The notes under the pieces were generated by a model that saw only the letters and a program-made list of their open reading frames with translations, did not search any database and was not told the DNA's origin. A DNA stretch of 64,000 bases from Rhodoblastus sp. (GTDB lineage Bacteria > Pseudomonadota > Alphaproteobacteria > Rhizobiales > Beijerinckiaceae): NCBI RefSeq assembly GCF_019449565.1, contig NZ_JAGRPM010000013.1, positions 84,673 to 148,672 of the forward strand, given 5' to 3'. The first letter of the stretch is position 1. Each line of letters starts with the position of its first letter. The position numbers were made by a program, and so were the translations under genes. Below are positions 9,611 through 19,628 of the stretch, in pieces.

Positions 9611-10591
9611 ATGACTGGAAGACAGGCGGACCAGAAGGCTGATTCGCCCCACCTGCCCGTGATGGCGGAAGAGGCGCTCGCTGCGCTCGCCGTCGCCCCC
9701 GGCGGGCTCTATCTCGACGGCACCTTTGGCGCCGGCGGCTACACACGACTCATTCTGGCGCAGGGCGGACAGGTTCTGGCGCTCGACCGCGACCCCAGCG
9801 CGATCGCGGCCGGCGCGCCGCTGGTCGCCGAGAGCGGCGGGCGGCTGGTTCTGGCCCAGACCCGCTTCTCCCGGATGGAGACGGCGGCGCGCGAGCACGG
9901 CTTGGGTCCATTTGACGGAATCGTGCTCGATATCGGCGTCTCCTCGATGCAGCTCGACCAGCCGGAGCGCGGCTTTTCCTTCCGTTTCGACGGCCCGCTC
10001 GACATGCGCATGGAAAAGGCGGGCCGCAGCGCTGCGGATCTCGTCAACGAGCTGGAGGCGGAGCCGCTGGCCAATCTGCTCTATCTTTATGGCGAGGAGC
10101 GCGCTTCGCGCCGGATCGCCCGCGCCATCGTGGCAGAGCGCGCCAAGGGGCCGATTACGACCACGGCGGCGCTGGCGCAGATCATCGCCCGCGCCAATCC
10201 GGGCAAGCCGCAAGAGATCCATCCGGCGACCCGCTCCTTCCAGGCGCTGCGCATCGCGGTCAATGAGGAGCTGGACGAACTGACCCGCGCGCTTGAAGCC
10301 GCTGAACGGCTGCTCCGCCCGGGCGGCCGTCTCGCCGTGGTCACGTTCCATTCGCTCGAAGACCGGATCGCCAAACAATTCTTCGCATCGCGCTCCGGGC
10401 GCGGCCGCGCCGCGTCGCGCCTGCTGCCCGGCGAGACGCCGCCGCCCACGCCGACTTTCGCCCTGAAAGCTTCGCAGCCGGTCGCCCCATCTCACGCCGA
10501 ATGCGCGCGCAACCCGCGCGCCCGCTCGGCGAAATTACGCTGGGCCGAGCGCACGGACGCGCCGCCCACGCCGCACAAGGAGGGCCGCTGA
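9611..10591 (+). CDS. rsmH: 16S rRNA (cytosine-1402-N4)-methyltransferase RsmH
   Basis: 326 residues, normal for the family. It methylates C1402 of 16S rRNA using SAM. Motifs: [12 protein letters not shown] at the N-terminus, the SAM-binding loop [34 protein letters not shown], and [14 protein letters not shown] followed by [20 protein letters not shown] 9611 is chosen because the conserved N-terminal block starts about 15 residues later; the longer open frame upstream is leader DNA. It is the first gene of the dcw cluster here and is followed after 1 bp by ftsL. Confidence 0.96.
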   Translation: MTGRQADQKADSPHLPVMAEEALAALAVAPGGLYLDGTFGAGGYTRLILAQGGQVLALDRDPSAIAAGAPLVAESGGRLVLAQTRFSRMETAAREHGLGPFDGIVLDIGVSSMQLDQPERGFSFRFDGPLDMRMEKAGRSAADLVNELEAEPLANLLYLYGEERASRRIARAIVAERAKGPITTTAALAQIIARANPGKPQEIHPATRSFQALRIAVNEELDELTRALEAAERLLRPGGRLAVVTFHSLEDRIAKQFFASRSGRGRAASRLLPGETPPPTPTFALKASQPVAPSHAECARNPRARSAKLRWAERTDAPPTPHKEGR

Positions 10592-10592
10592 C

Positions 10593-11051
10593 ATGTTGCG
10601 CATCCTCAACGTCCTCGCGATCATCGTGCTGGTCGGATCGGCCGTTTACGCCTATTCGATCAAATATGCGACGCTCTACCAGGCCGAGAAAATGGCCGAG
10701 TTGAAACGCAGGCTGGTGGTGGAGACCAATTCCCTCGCCACGGTCCGCGCCGAATGGGCGCAGGTCGCCAATCCCGTGCGCGTCGAGGTCCTGGCCGATC
10801 AATATCTCGGCGGCCAGGTGATGCAATTGTCGCAGATCGCCACGCTCGCCAGCCTCCCGGACAAGGCGTCGCGGGGCGACGAGATCGGCGCGAAACTTCA
10901 GGATCTCGGCCTCTCCGAGCCGACCAATACGCCCGGCGCCGCCGCGCCCTCCGCGACCCCCTCCGCCAAACCGGCTGAGACCAAATCGTCCGCGACCAAG
11001 CCCGGCGCGGCCAAACCGGCGGCCGTCGCCGGCGCCAAGCCGGGAAGGTGA
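10593..11051 (+). CDS. ftsL: FtsL-like cell division protein
   Basis: 152 residues. A single N-terminal membrane span (about 5-25, ILNVLAIIVLVGSAVYAYS) is followed by a short coiled-coil region (YQAEKMAELKRRLVVETNSL) and a low-complexity Ala/Pro/Lys tail. Sequence conservation of FtsL is weak, but the architecture and the position between rsmH and ftsI identify it. It would act in the inner membrane with FtsB and FtsQ to activate FtsWI septal synthesis. It is 3 bp from ftsI. The long Ala/Thr/Lys tail (about 105-152) is longer than in enteric FtsL. Confidence 0.88.
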   Translation: MLRILNVLAIIVLVGSAVYAYSIKYATLYQAEKMAELKRRLVVETNSLATVRAEWAQVANPVRVEVLADQYLGGQVMQLSQIATLASLPDKASRGDEIGAKLQDLGLSEPTNTPGAAAPSATPSAKPAETKSSATKPGAAKPAAVAGAKPGR

Positions 11052-11054
11052 GCC

Positions 11055-12962
11055 ATGAAAGCCGCTTCCGCGCAGATCTATCCCGATCCCGAACCGGCCC
11101 CTGAAATGCCGGCGGTGGAGCAAATGGCGCCCGAATGTGCGCAGCCGTCGGCGGCTGAGATCCCGCCGCCGCCCGCGCCCGCACTCCCTCCCGCGCCTGC
11201 GCCTGCGCCAAAAAAGCAGCGCCGCCCGTTCGAATTGAAAAAGACGCTGCGCGATATCTTCTCGACTCATCCGTCGAAGAGCAGCAGCCGGATCCGCATC
11301 ACGGCCGTCGCCTTTGGCGCGCTTTTTCTCGTGTTTGTCGGCCGTCTCGCCTATTTCGGCGCCAAGCCCGAGCAGCATTCGATCCGGCGCGAGGCCTCGG
11401 AGGCGATCTCCGCCGCGCGGCCCGAACTGGTCGACCGCAATGGCGAAGTGCTGGCGACCGACATCAAGGTCATGTCGGTCTTCGCGGAGCCGCGCAACAT
11501 TATCGACAAGGACGAGGCTACCGAGTTGATCACGGCGGTCCTTCCGGACGTCAACGCCAGCGAATTGCGCGCCAAGCTCGGCTCGCGCAAGGGCTTCATC
11601 TGGATCAAGCGCGGCGTGACGCCGCGGCAGCAGCAGGAAATTTTCCGGCTCGGCTTGCCGGGCGTGGGCTTCGTGCCCGAGAACAAGCGCGTCTATCCCA
11701 ACGGCCCGCTTGGCGCCCATGTGCTCGGCTTCACCAATTCCGACAATAATGGGATCGCGGGCGTCGAGAAATATATCGACGGGCAGGGGCTGTCCGACCT
11801 GCATGACGCGGGCTTCAACCTCGCGCCGGAAAATCTGAAGCCGATCGCGCTGTCGCTGGACATGCGCGCCACGCATGCGCTGCGCGACGAGCTGGTCCAC
11901 GGCATGGAGCGTTTCCAGGCCAAGGCCGCCGCCGCCGCGATCCTTGACGTGAACACTGGCGAAGTCATCGCCGAGGCGTCGCTGCCCGATTACGATCCGA
12001 ACAATCCGACCGATGCGCTCAAGCCCAACAACATCAACCGCCTTGCGGTCGGCGTCTATGAAATGGGCTCGACCTTCAAGGCGCTGACCACCGCGATGGC
12101 GCTGGATTCCGGCAAGGTCAATCTCAACTCCCGCATCGACGCGCGCGGCGCCCTCTACTGGGGCCGGGGCGCGATCCATGACTACCACGCGCAGAACCGT
12201 TTCCTGACCGTGCCGGAAGTGTTCAAGTTTTCCTCCAATATCGGCACGGCCCGCATGGCGCTGATGGTCGGCGTGACCGGCCACAAGGCGTTTTTGCGCA
12301 AGATGGGCCAGATGGACCGGGTGCGAACCGAATTGCCGGAAAGCGCAGAGCCGATCGTGCCGCGCAACTGGAGCGAAGTCTCGACCATGACCATCGCCTT
12401 CGGCCATGGCCTCGCGGTTTCGCCTTTGCAGGCGATGATGGCCGTGGGCGCACTGGTCAATGGCGGCTACATGATCACGCCCACCTTCCTGAAGCGCCCG
12501 GCCGAATTTGACAAGGAAAGCATGCCGCGCGTCATCAAGCCGGAAACCTCGGAATCGCTGCGCTACATCATGCGCCTCAACGCCGAGGACGGCTCCGCGC
12601 GCAAGGCCAATGTTCCGGGCTATTTCGTGGGCGGCAAGACTGGCACGGCGGAGAAGGTCATCGCCGGTCATTACAGCAAGACCAAGCTGTTCACGACCTT
12701 CATGGCCATCGTGCCGGCCGACAAGCCGCGCTATCTTCTGATGACAGTGATGGACGAACCGCAGGGTCTCGCGCAGGACGGCCATTACGCCACGGCGGCC
12801 TATAATTCGGGCTATGTCACCGGGCGCCTCATCGAGCGCGTCATTCCGCTGCTCGGGCTGGAGCCGCGCCTCGACCTGCCGACCCTGCCGTTCCCACTGC
12901 TGGCGAAGCTCGGCTATGGCTTCGCCAATACGCCGGCCAAGCCCGGCGCCGGAGAACATTGA
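11055..12962 (+). CDS. ftsI: septal peptidoglycan transpeptidase FtsI (PBP3)
   Basis: 635 residues. The N-terminal cytoplasmic region is proline-rich (about 35-60). One membrane span (about 78-97) precedes the dimerisation domain, and the transpeptidase domain follows. Active-site motifs are complete: SxxK at Ser339-Lys342 (STFK), SxN at Ser393-Asn395 (SSN) and KTG at Lys528-Gly530 (GGKTGTAEK). It cross-links septal peptidoglycan, working with FtsW encoded downstream. The stop codon overlaps the murE start by one base, indicating translational coupling. Confidence 0.96.
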   Translation: MKAASAQIYPDPEPAPEMPAVEQMAPECAQPSAAEIPPPPAPALPPAPAPAPKKQRRPFELKKTLRDIFSTHPSKSSSRIRITAVAFGALFLVFVGRLAYFGAKPEQHSIRREASEAISAARPELVDRNGEVLATDIKVMSVFAEPRNIIDKDEATELITAVLPDVNASELRAKLGSRKGFIWIKRGVTPRQQQEIFRLGLPGVGFVPENKRVYPNGPLGAHVLGFTNSDNNGIAGVEKYIDGQGLSDLHDAGFNLAPENLKPIALSLDMRATHALRDELVHGMERFQAKAAAAAILDVNTGEVIAEASLPDYDPNNPTDALKPNNINRLAVGVYEMGSTFKALTTAMALDSGKVNLNSRIDARGALYWGRGAIHDYHAQNRFLTVPEVFKFSSNIGTARMALMVGVTGHKAFLRKMGQMDRVRTELPESAEPIVPRNWSEVSTMTIAFGHGLAVSPLQAMMAVGALVNGGYMITPTFLKRPAEFDKESMPRVIKPETSESLRYIMRLNAEDGSARKANVPGYFVGGKTGTAEKVIAGHYSKTKLFTTFMAIVPADKPRYLLMTVMDEPQGLAQDGHYATAAYNSGYVTGRLIERVIPLLGLEPRLDLPTLPFPLLAKLGYGFANTPAKPGAGEH

Positions 12963-14404
12963 TGCGGCTCGACTCGCTTGTGCCCGAAGCGTCCCCGGCG
13001 CTCGCCGCGCTGGAAGTCGCCGGCGTGACCGCCGACAGCCGCGCGGTCGCGCCGGGCGCGCTGTTTTTCGCCATTGCCGGGGCCAAGGCCGACGGCATGC
13101 GGTTCGCGCCGCAGGCTCTCGCCGCCGGCGCCGTCGCCATCGTCGGCGAGACGACGCCGCAAGGCGAACTGTCGGGCGCGCCTTTCGTGCAGGTGCGCGA
13201 CGTGCGCAAAAGCCTGTCGCTCGCCGCCGCCGCGCTTTATCCGCGCCAGCCGGAGAAGATCGTCGCCGTCACCGGCACGTCGGGGAAAACCTCGGTCGCG
13301 GATTTCACCCGGCAGATTTTCGCATCTTGCGGCCTGGCCGCCGCATCGCTTGGCACCATTGGCGTGGTCAAGCCTTCGGGCGCCGTCTATGGCTCGCTGA
13401 CGACGCCGGACCCGGTGACCTTGCACAAGACGCTCGACGCTCTGGCGGGCGAGGGCGTGACCCATCTCGCCATGGAGGCCTCCTCGCATGGCCTTGACCA
13501 GCGCCGGCTCGATGGCGTGCGGCTCACCGCAGCGGGCTTTACCAATCTCTCGCGCGACCACCTCGATTATCATTCCGATCTCGACGATTACCTCTCCGCC
13601 AAGCTGCGGCTGTTCAACGACCTTCTCCAGCCGGGGCAGACGGCGGTGATCGCGGCCGATGGCGATTTTTCCGCCCGCGTCATTGAAGCTTGCCGCGCCC
13701 GTGGCCTCAAGCTGTTCACCGTCGGCGCGCGCGGCGAAGCCCTGCGGCTGAAGGACACCCGCGCGGAAGGCTTTTCGTTGCGGCTCGATCTGGAATTCGA
13801 GGGCCGGGACATTGCCGTGAACCTGCCGCTCGCCGGCCTGTTTCAGGCGGAAAACGCCCTGGTCGCGGCGGGCCTCGCCTTGGCCGGTGGCGCGCCGTCC
13901 GAAAAGGTCTTCGCGGCGCTCGAAACCTTACGCGGCGCGCCGGGACGGCTGGAGCGCGTCGGCGATAGAAAAGGCGCGCCGGTCTTCGTCGATTACGCAC
14001 ACAAACCCGACGCGCTGGAAAAGGCGCTCGCCGCCTTGCGGCCTTTCGCCAAGGGCCGCCTGATCGTGGTGTTCGGCTGCGGCGGGGACCGCGACGCGGG
14101 CAAGCGCCCGATCATGGGCGAAATCGCGACGCGATGCGCCGATATCGTCCTCGTCACCGACGACAATCCGCGCAGCGAGGATCCGGCGTCGATCCGCGCC
14201 CAGATCCTTTCGGCCGCGCCCGGCGCCATCGAGATCGGAGACCGCGCCGAAGCCATCCGCGCCGGCGTGAAAATGCTGGGCGAGGGCGATCTGCTGCTCA
14301 TCGCCGGCAAGGGCCACGAGACCGGTCAACTGGTTGGCAAGACAGTGCTGCCGTTCTCCGATCATGACGAGGCGCGCGCCGCGCTCAGGGAGCTGCCGGC
14401 ATGA
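12962..14404 (+). CDS. murE: UDP-MurNAc-tripeptide (meso-DAP) ligase MurE
   Basis: 480 residues. Adds the third stem-peptide residue to UDP-MurNAc-L-Ala-D-Glu. The Mur-ligase ATP loop is VTGTSGKTSVADF; the central domain has SSHGLDQRRL and NLSRDHLDYH; and the C-terminal domain carries DNPR at Asp401-Arg404, the motif that recognises meso-diaminopimelate rather than lysine. A Gram-negative A1gamma wall is therefore predicted. It starts within the ftsI stop codon (TGATG) and overlaps murF by 4 bases (ATGA). Confidence 0.96.
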   Translation: MRLDSLVPEASPALAALEVAGVTADSRAVAPGALFFAIAGAKADGMRFAPQALAAGAVAIVGETTPQGELSGAPFVQVRDVRKSLSLAAAALYPRQPEKIVAVTGTSGKTSVADFTRQIFASCGLAAASLGTIGVVKPSGAVYGSLTTPDPVTLHKTLDALAGEGVTHLAMEASSHGLDQRRLDGVRLTAAGFTNLSRDHLDYHSDLDDYLSAKLRLFNDLLQPGQTAVIAADGDFSARVIEACRARGLKLFTVGARGEALRLKDTRAEGFSLRLDLEFEGRDIAVNLPLAGLFQAENALVAAGLALAGGAPSEKVFAALETLRGAPGRLERVGDRKGAPVFVDYAHKPDALEKALAALRPFAKGRLIVVFGCGGDRDAGKRPIMGEIATRCADIVLVTDDNPRSEDPASIRAQILSAAPGAIEIGDRAEAIRAGVKMLGEGDLLLIAGKGHETGQLVGKTVLPFSDHDEARAALRELPA

Positions 14405-15846
14405 GCGATTATCTGTGGAGCGGACTTGGCCTCGTCGCCCCCTTGCGCGCCCGCGTCCTCGGCTTGCCGCCCGATGGCGTCGGCGGCATTTCCATCGACA
14501 CCCGCACCTTACAGCCGGGCGATCTGTTCTTCGCCATCAAGGGCGATAATAGCGACGGCCATGATTATGTCGGCGCGGCCTTCGCGCGCGGCGCGGCGGC
14601 CGCCGTGGTGGACGAGGCCCATTCCGACGCGCTGAAACATCTTGGGACGCTTTATATCGTCCATGACGTACTGAAGGCGATGGAAGGTCTGGGCCGAGCC
14701 GCGCGCAAGCGCAGCAAGGCGCGGATCATCGCGGTCACCGGCTCGGTCGGCAAGACCTCGACCAAGGAGGCCCTGCGCAAAGTGCTTTCGGACGCCGGGC
14801 CGACCCACGCCTCGGACAAGTCCTACAATAATCATTGGGGCGTGCCGCTGATGCTCGCCCGCTTGCCGGAAAGCGCGCGCTACGCCGTTTTCGAGATTGG
14901 CATGAATCATCCCGGCGAGATCACGGCCCTGGTCGATATGGTGCGCCCCCATGTCGCCGTCGTGACGAATGTCGCGCCGGTCCATCTTGAGCATTTCGCC
15001 AATGTCGAGGCCATTGCACAGGCCAAGGCGGAAATTTTTCCCGGCCTCGTCAAGGGCGGCGTCGCCATCGTCAATCGCGACATCGAAACCTTCCCCATTC
15101 TGGAAGAAGCGGCCAGGGCCTCGCCCGCCGCCTATGTCCTGACCTTCGGCGCGGATAGCGCGGCGGACGCGCATCTCGCGCAATTCGACGCGGAAGAGAC
15201 TTTTTCGCGCGTATCGGCGCGGGTGCTGGGCCAGGACGTGAATTTCCGGCTCGGCGCGCCGGGCCGCCACATGGCGATCAATGCGCTTGCCGTGCTGCTC
15301 GCCGCCCGCGCCGTCGGGCTCGATTTCGCCGCCATCGCGGCCTCGCTGGCGGATGTCGCGCCAGCGCAGGGACGCGGTGCGCGCGAGACGCTTCAGCTCG
15401 ACCGCGACGACGCTTCAAGCGGTTTCGTGTTGATCGACGAAAGCTACAACGCCAATCCGGCTTCCATGCGCGCGGCGATCGACCTTCTTGGCTCCGCGAA
15501 GCCCTCGGGCGAGGGCCGCCGCATCGCCGTGCTCGGCGACATGCTGGAGCTGGGGCCGGGCGGGCCGGAGCTTCACGAGGCGCTGAAGGACGATCTTCTG
15601 CGCAATGAGGTCGACCTGACCTTCGCCGCCGGACCGCTCTCCCGTCATCTTTTCGACGCGCTTCCGTCCGAGAAGCGCGGCGCCTGGGCTGAAAGCGGCG
15701 CCGCGCTGGAGCCTCAGGTGGCCGAGGCCCTGCGTCCCGGTGACGTCGTGATGGTCAAGGCCTCCAACGGCTCGAAATTGCACGCGCTCGCCGCCGGCCT
15801 CAAGGCGCGCTTCGCCGCGCCTGAACTGCAGAAGATCGAGGACTGA
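14401..15846 (+). CDS. murF: UDP-MurNAc-tripeptide--D-Ala-D-Ala ligase MurF
   Basis: 481 residues of the Mur-ligase family. The ATP loop is [14 protein letters not shown]; later motifs are [37 protein letters not shown] and [12 protein letters not shown]. It adds the D-Ala-D-Ala dipeptide made by Ddl (encoded at 24.5 kb) to complete the UDP-MurNAc-pentapeptide in the cytoplasm. The ATGA overlap with murE and 2-bp spacing to mraY show it belongs to the same transcription unit. Confidence 0.96.
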   Translation: MSDYLWSGLGLVAPLRARVLGLPPDGVGGISIDTRTLQPGDLFFAIKGDNSDGHDYVGAAFARGAAAAVVDEAHSDALKHLGTLYIVHDVLKAMEGLGRAARKRSKARIIAVTGSVGKTSTKEALRKVLSDAGPTHASDKSYNNHWGVPLMLARLPESARYAVFEIGMNHPGEITALVDMVRPHVAVVTNVAPVHLEHFANVEAIAQAKAEIFPGLVKGGVAIVNRDIETFPILEEAARASPAAYVLTFGADSAADAHLAQFDAEETFSRVSARVLGQDVNFRLGAPGRHMAINALAVLLAARAVGLDFAAIAASLADVAPAQGRGARETLQLDRDDASSGFVLIDESYNANPASMRAAIDLLGSAKPSGEGRRIAVLGDMLELGPGGPELHEALKDDLLRNEVDLTFAAGPLSRHLFDALPSEKRGAWAESGAALEPQVAEALRPGDVVMVKASNGSKLHALAAGLKARFAAPELQKIED

Positions 15847-15848
15847 AA

Positions 15849-16991
15849 ATGCTCACCTGGCTCGCGGAATTCTCGCATTACCTCAGTCTTCTCAATGTCT
15901 TTCGCTACATCACTTTTCGCGCCGCCGGCGCCTCCGCCACGGCTTTGGCTTTCGTCTTCTTTTTTGGTCCCGCGATCATCGCTTCGCTGCGGCTGAAGCA
16001 GGGCAAGGGCCAGCCGATCCGCACGGACGGCCCGCAATCGCATCTGGCGAAAAAGGGCACGCCGACCATGGGCGGCCTGATGATCCTGTCGGGTCTCGTG
16101 GTCTCCACCGTGCTGTGGGCCAATCCCAAGAGCGCCTATGTCTGGATCACGCTTTTCGTGACGCTCGGCTTCGGCGTCATCGGTTTTTATGACGATTATC
16201 TCAAGGTCACCAAGCAGAGCCACAAGGGCTTTTCCGGCCGTTCACGTCTCGCGGGCGAGGCGGGTATCGCCATGCTCGCCGCCTATTTCATGATGTGCGC
16301 GTCGGCCTCCGGCCCGGTGGCGTCGATCGGCGATTTCTTCCACGCCTTCATCTCGCCCTTTACCGCGGCTTCGCCTGCGACCAAGCTGGCAGCGCCCTTC
16401 GTCCATGGCTGGATCGTCGATCTCGCCTGGCTGTTCCTGCCCTTCGCGGCTTTCGTCATCGTCGGCTCCGGCAATGCGGTCAATCTCACCGACGGCCTCG
16501 ACGGCCTCGCCATCGTGCCGGTGATGATCGCCTCCGCGACCTTCGGCATCATCGCCTATCTCGCCGGCAACGACATTTTCGCGCATTATCTTGGCATCAA
16601 TTATGTGCCGGGCGCCGGCGAGCTGACGGTGATGTGCGGCGCGGTGATCGGCGCGGGGCTCGGCTTCCTCTGGTTCAACGCGCCCCCGGCGCAGATCTTC
16701 ATGGGCGACACCGGCTCTCTCGCGCTCGGCGGCATGCTCGGGGCCATCGCCGTGGCGGTGAAACACGAGATCGTGCTGGCCATCGTCGGCGGCCTGTTCG
16801 TGATGGAGGCCTTTTCCGTCATCGTGCAGGTGGCGTCCTTCAAGATGACCGGCAAGCGCGTGTTCAAGATGGCGCCCATCCATCACCATTTCGAGCAATT
16901 GGGCTGGTCCGAGCCGCAGGTCGTTGTGCGCTTCTGGATCATCGCATTCGTTCTGGCCCTGTTGGGCCTCACCACGTTGAAGGTGCGCTGA
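15849..16991 (+). CDS. mraY: phospho-MurNAc-pentapeptide transferase MraY
   Basis: 380 residues with about ten membrane spans. It attaches phospho-MurNAc-pentapeptide to undecaprenyl phosphate, making lipid I at the inner membrane. Diagnostic motifs: [15 protein letters not shown] (the Asp-Asp pair), [33 protein letters not shown] and [11 protein letters not shown]. Length is slightly above the enteric enzyme (360), with an extra segment at about 145-190 after the second cytoplasmic loop, a pattern common in alphaproteobacteria. The stop codon overlaps the murD start by one base. Confidence 0.96.
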   Translation: MLTWLAEFSHYLSLLNVFRYITFRAAGASATALAFVFFFGPAIIASLRLKQGKGQPIRTDGPQSHLAKKGTPTMGGLMILSGLVVSTVLWANPKSAYVWITLFVTLGFGVIGFYDDYLKVTKQSHKGFSGRSRLAGEAGIAMLAAYFMMCASASGPVASIGDFFHAFISPFTAASPATKLAAPFVHGWIVDLAWLFLPFAAFVIVGSGNAVNLTDGLDGLAIVPVMIASATFGIIAYLAGNDIFAHYLGINYVPGAGELTVMCGAVIGAGLGFLWFNAPPAQIFMGDTGSLALGGMLGAIAVAVKHEIVLAIVGGLFVMEAFSVIVQVASFKMTGKRVFKMAPIHHHFEQLGWSEPQVVVRFWIIAFVLALLGLTTLKVR

Positions 16992-18412
16992 TGATTCCGA
17001 TCACCTCCCTCGCCGGGCAATCGATCGCTCTGTTTGGCCTCGGCGGCTCCGGCCTCTCCACCGCCAAGGCGCTCGCCGCGGGCGGCGCTTTGGTCAACGC
17101 CTGGGACGATTCGCCCGCCGCGCGCGACAAGGCGTCGGCGGAAGGGATCTATCTGTTCGACTTGCGCGAGGCCGATTGGTCCAGCTTTGCGGCTTTGGTG
17201 CTGGCGCCGGGCGCGCCGCTGACCCATCCGGCTCCGCACTGGAGCGCCGAGAAAGCCAATGAGGCGGGCGTCCCGGTCATCGGCGACATCGAGCTATTCT
17301 GCCGCGAGCGCGCGCTGGTCGCGCCGGGCGCGCCGCTGGTCGCGATCACCGGCACCAATGGCAAGAGCACGACCACGGCGCTCATCGCCCATATCCTCCG
17401 CGAGGCTGGTTTCGACGTGCAGCTCGGCGGCAATATTGGCGTGCCGATCCTCGATCTGGAGCCGCCGGCGCTCGACCGCGTCCATGTGATCGAATGTTCG
17501 AGCTTCCAGATCGATCTCGCGCCCTCGCTCGATCCAAGCGTCGGCCTGCTGCTCAATCTGACGCCGGACCATCTTGACCGCCACGGCACGATGGAAAATT
17601 ACGCCGCCATCAAGCAACGCCTGGTCGAGGGCTCGGAATTCGCCATCGTCGGGCGCGACGACGACTGGTGCGAAGCGATCTTCCAATATTTGAAGCGCGC
17701 GTCTCACTCGGTCGTCGGCATCGCCAACAGCCGGCCGAATGCGCTCGCCAGCATTTGCTTCGAAGCGGGCCGGTTGCGCCGCGCTTTCGCTCTGCCCGCG
17801 CTCAAGACACTGGAAGAAAACCTGTTCGACCTTGCCCGCGCCCCGGCCTTGCGCGGCGCCCATAATGGCCAGAACGCGGCGGCGGCTTTTGCCGCCTGCG
17901 AACGGCTCGGACTGGCGCATGACGAAATCGGCCTCGGCATGCGCTCCTTCCCCGGCCTCGCCCACCGCATGGAGCAGATCGGGCGCAAGGGCGCGGTTCT
18001 CTTCGTCAACGACAGCAAGGCGACCAACGCCGACGCCGCCGAAAAGGCGCTGCAAAGCTTCGACGATATTTTCTGGATCATCGGCGGCAAGGCCAAGGCG
18101 GGCGGCATCGAGCCGCTGCGGCCTTTGTTCGGCAAGGTGCGCAAGGCCTATCTGATCGGCGAGGCGGCGCCGGATTTCGCCGCCACGCTGGAAGGCGCGG
18201 TTCCTTACGAGCAGTGCGGGACGCTCGAGGTCGCGACAGCGGCGGCGGCGCGGGACGCCGCCGAGAGCGGCGCGGCGGAGGCGGTCGTGCTGCTGTCGCC
18301 CGCCTGCGCGTCCTATGACCAGTTCGCCAATTTCGAGAAGCGCGGCGACGCCTTTCGCGAGCAGGTTCAACCGTTGCTGGGTGAGAATGGCGCGCAGGGC
18401 GCGTTATTTTGA
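16991..18412 (+). CDS. murD: UDP-MurNAc-L-alanine--D-glutamate ligase MurD
   Basis: 473 residues from ATG 16991. The frame stays open for hundreds of bases upstream, but that part is a shadow of mraY. The N-terminal Rossmann segment is [17 protein letters not shown]; the ATP loop is [18 protein letters not shown]; further motifs are [19 protein letters not shown] and [12 protein letters not shown]. It adds D-Glu to UDP-MurNAc-L-Ala. The start overlaps the mraY stop by one base. Confidence 0.96.
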   Translation: MIPITSLAGQSIALFGLGGSGLSTAKALAAGGALVNAWDDSPAARDKASAEGIYLFDLREADWSSFAALVLAPGAPLTHPAPHWSAEKANEAGVPVIGDIELFCRERALVAPGAPLVAITGTNGKSTTTALIAHILREAGFDVQLGGNIGVPILDLEPPALDRVHVIECSSFQIDLAPSLDPSVGLLLNLTPDHLDRHGTMENYAAIKQRLVEGSEFAIVGRDDDWCEAIFQYLKRASHSVVGIANSRPNALASICFEAGRLRRAFALPALKTLEENLFDLARAPALRGAHNGQNAAAAFAACERLGLAHDEIGLGMRSFPGLAHRMEQIGRKGAVLFVNDSKATNADAAEKALQSFDDIFWIIGGKAKAGGIEPLRPLFGKVRKAYLIGEAAPDFAATLEGAVPYEQCGTLEVATAAAARDAAESGAAEAVVLLSPACASYDQFANFEKRGDAFREQVQPLLGENGAQGALF

Positions 18413-18470
18413 GTGTTCAAACCGCGTGATCTGAACAGGGCGGAAATCCGCCGCCAAAAAGGAGGTTCCC

Positions 18471-19628
18471 ATGGTCTCTCGCGCGGAGCGCTCCATCGCC
18501 GCCGCCTGGTGGTGGACGGTGGACCGCTGGCTTCTCGCCGCCATCGGCGCCGTCATCGTGTTGGGCCTCGTCCTGATCATGGCGGGCAGCCCGCCGGTGG
18601 CCGATCGCCTGCATCTGCCGTCGTTCCATTTCGTCAACCGGCAGGTCGAATTCCTGATTCCCTCGATCGCCTTGATGCTGGGCCTTTCCTTTCTGCCGCC
18701 GCGTCATGTGCGCCGCGCGGCTTTGGCGCTTTACATTGTCTCGATGGGGCTGGTGTTTGCGGCGCTGTTGTTCGGTCATGAGGTCAAGGGCGCGCGGCGC
18801 TGGATCTTCGGCGTGCAGCCCTCCGAATTCCTCAAGCCCGCCTTTGTCATCCTTGCCGCCTGGGCGATCTCCGAAGGCGCCAAACGCCGCGACGTGCCTG
18901 GAAACTGGATCGCCGTCCTGCTGCTCCCCCTGACGGTAGTGCCGCTCGTGCTCCAGCCCGACTTCGGCCAGACCATGCTGATTTGCCTGGTCTGGGGCCT
19001 GATGTTCTTCATGGCGGGACTGCACTGGATCTGGCTCGCGGGGCTGGTCGGCTTCGCCTCCAGCGCGATCGTGCTGGCCTATAAATTCGTGCCGCATGTG
19101 CGTGCCCGCATCATGCACTTTCTGGAGCCAGGCCAGACCGGAGGCGTCGCCGACACCTTTCAGGTCGACACCGCGCTCGACAGCTTCATTTCCGGCGGCT
19201 GGTTCGGCAAGGGGCCGGGCGAGGGCGTGCTGAAGCGCATCCTGCCGGATTCCCACACCGACTTCATCTTCGCAGTGACCGGCGAGGAATTCGGCCTGCT
19301 ATTCTGCATGGGCATCGTCGGGCTATTCGCCTTCATCGTGCTGCGCGCGCTGTTGAAATCCGCGAAGAACGAAGATCCTTTCTGCCGCTTCGCCACGGCG
19401 GGGATCGCCCTTCTGTTCGGCCTCCAGGCCTCCATCAATATGGCGGTGAACTTGCACCTCATGCCGGCCAAGGGCATGACCTTGCCCTTCATCTCCTATG
19501 GCGGCTCGTCCTTGATCTCGCTCGGAATTTCCATGGGCTTCCTCATCGCCGTGACGCGCAAGCGCCCGAAATCGGACCTGATGTTCGATCGGCGCGTCAA
19601 TGCGCCCATCGCGGCGCCGGCGGAATGA
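18471..19628 (+). CDS. ftsW: septal peptidoglycan glycosyltransferase FtsW
   Basis: 385 residues with about ten membrane spans, SEDS family. It polymerises lipid II at the septum with FtsI. Conserved segments: HEVKGARRWIFG, QPSEFLKPAFVI, LQPDFGQTML, GGWFGKGPGEGVLK, SHTDFIFAVTGEEFG and KGMTLPFISYGGSSL. A strong AAAAGGAGG lies 6 bases before the ATG. The stop overlaps the murG start (ATGA). Confidence 0.96.
   Translation: MVSRAERSIAAAWWWTVDRWLLAAIGAVIVLGLVLIMAGSPPVADRLHLPSFHFVNRQVEFLIPSIALMLGLSFLPPRHVRRAALALYIVSMGLVFAALLFGHEVKGARRWIFGVQPSEFLKPAFVILAAWAISEGAKRRDVPGNWIAVLLLPLTVVPLVLQPDFGQTMLICLVWGLMFFMAGLHWIWLAGLVGFASSAIVLAYKFVPHVRARIMHFLEPGQTGGVADTFQVDTALDSFISGGWFGKGPGEGVLKRILPDSHTDFIFAVTGEEFGLLFCMGIVGLFAFIVLRALLKSAKNEDPFCRFATAGIALLFGLQASINMAVNLHLMPAKGMTLPFISYGGSSLISLGISMGFLIAVTRKRPKSDLMFDRRVNAPIAAPAE

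Noticed and set aside
10341..12959. 872-codon minus-strand frame opposite ftsI
   Set aside because: Antisense shadow of rsmH/ftsL/ftsI; no recognisable domain, low-complexity RGRG segments.
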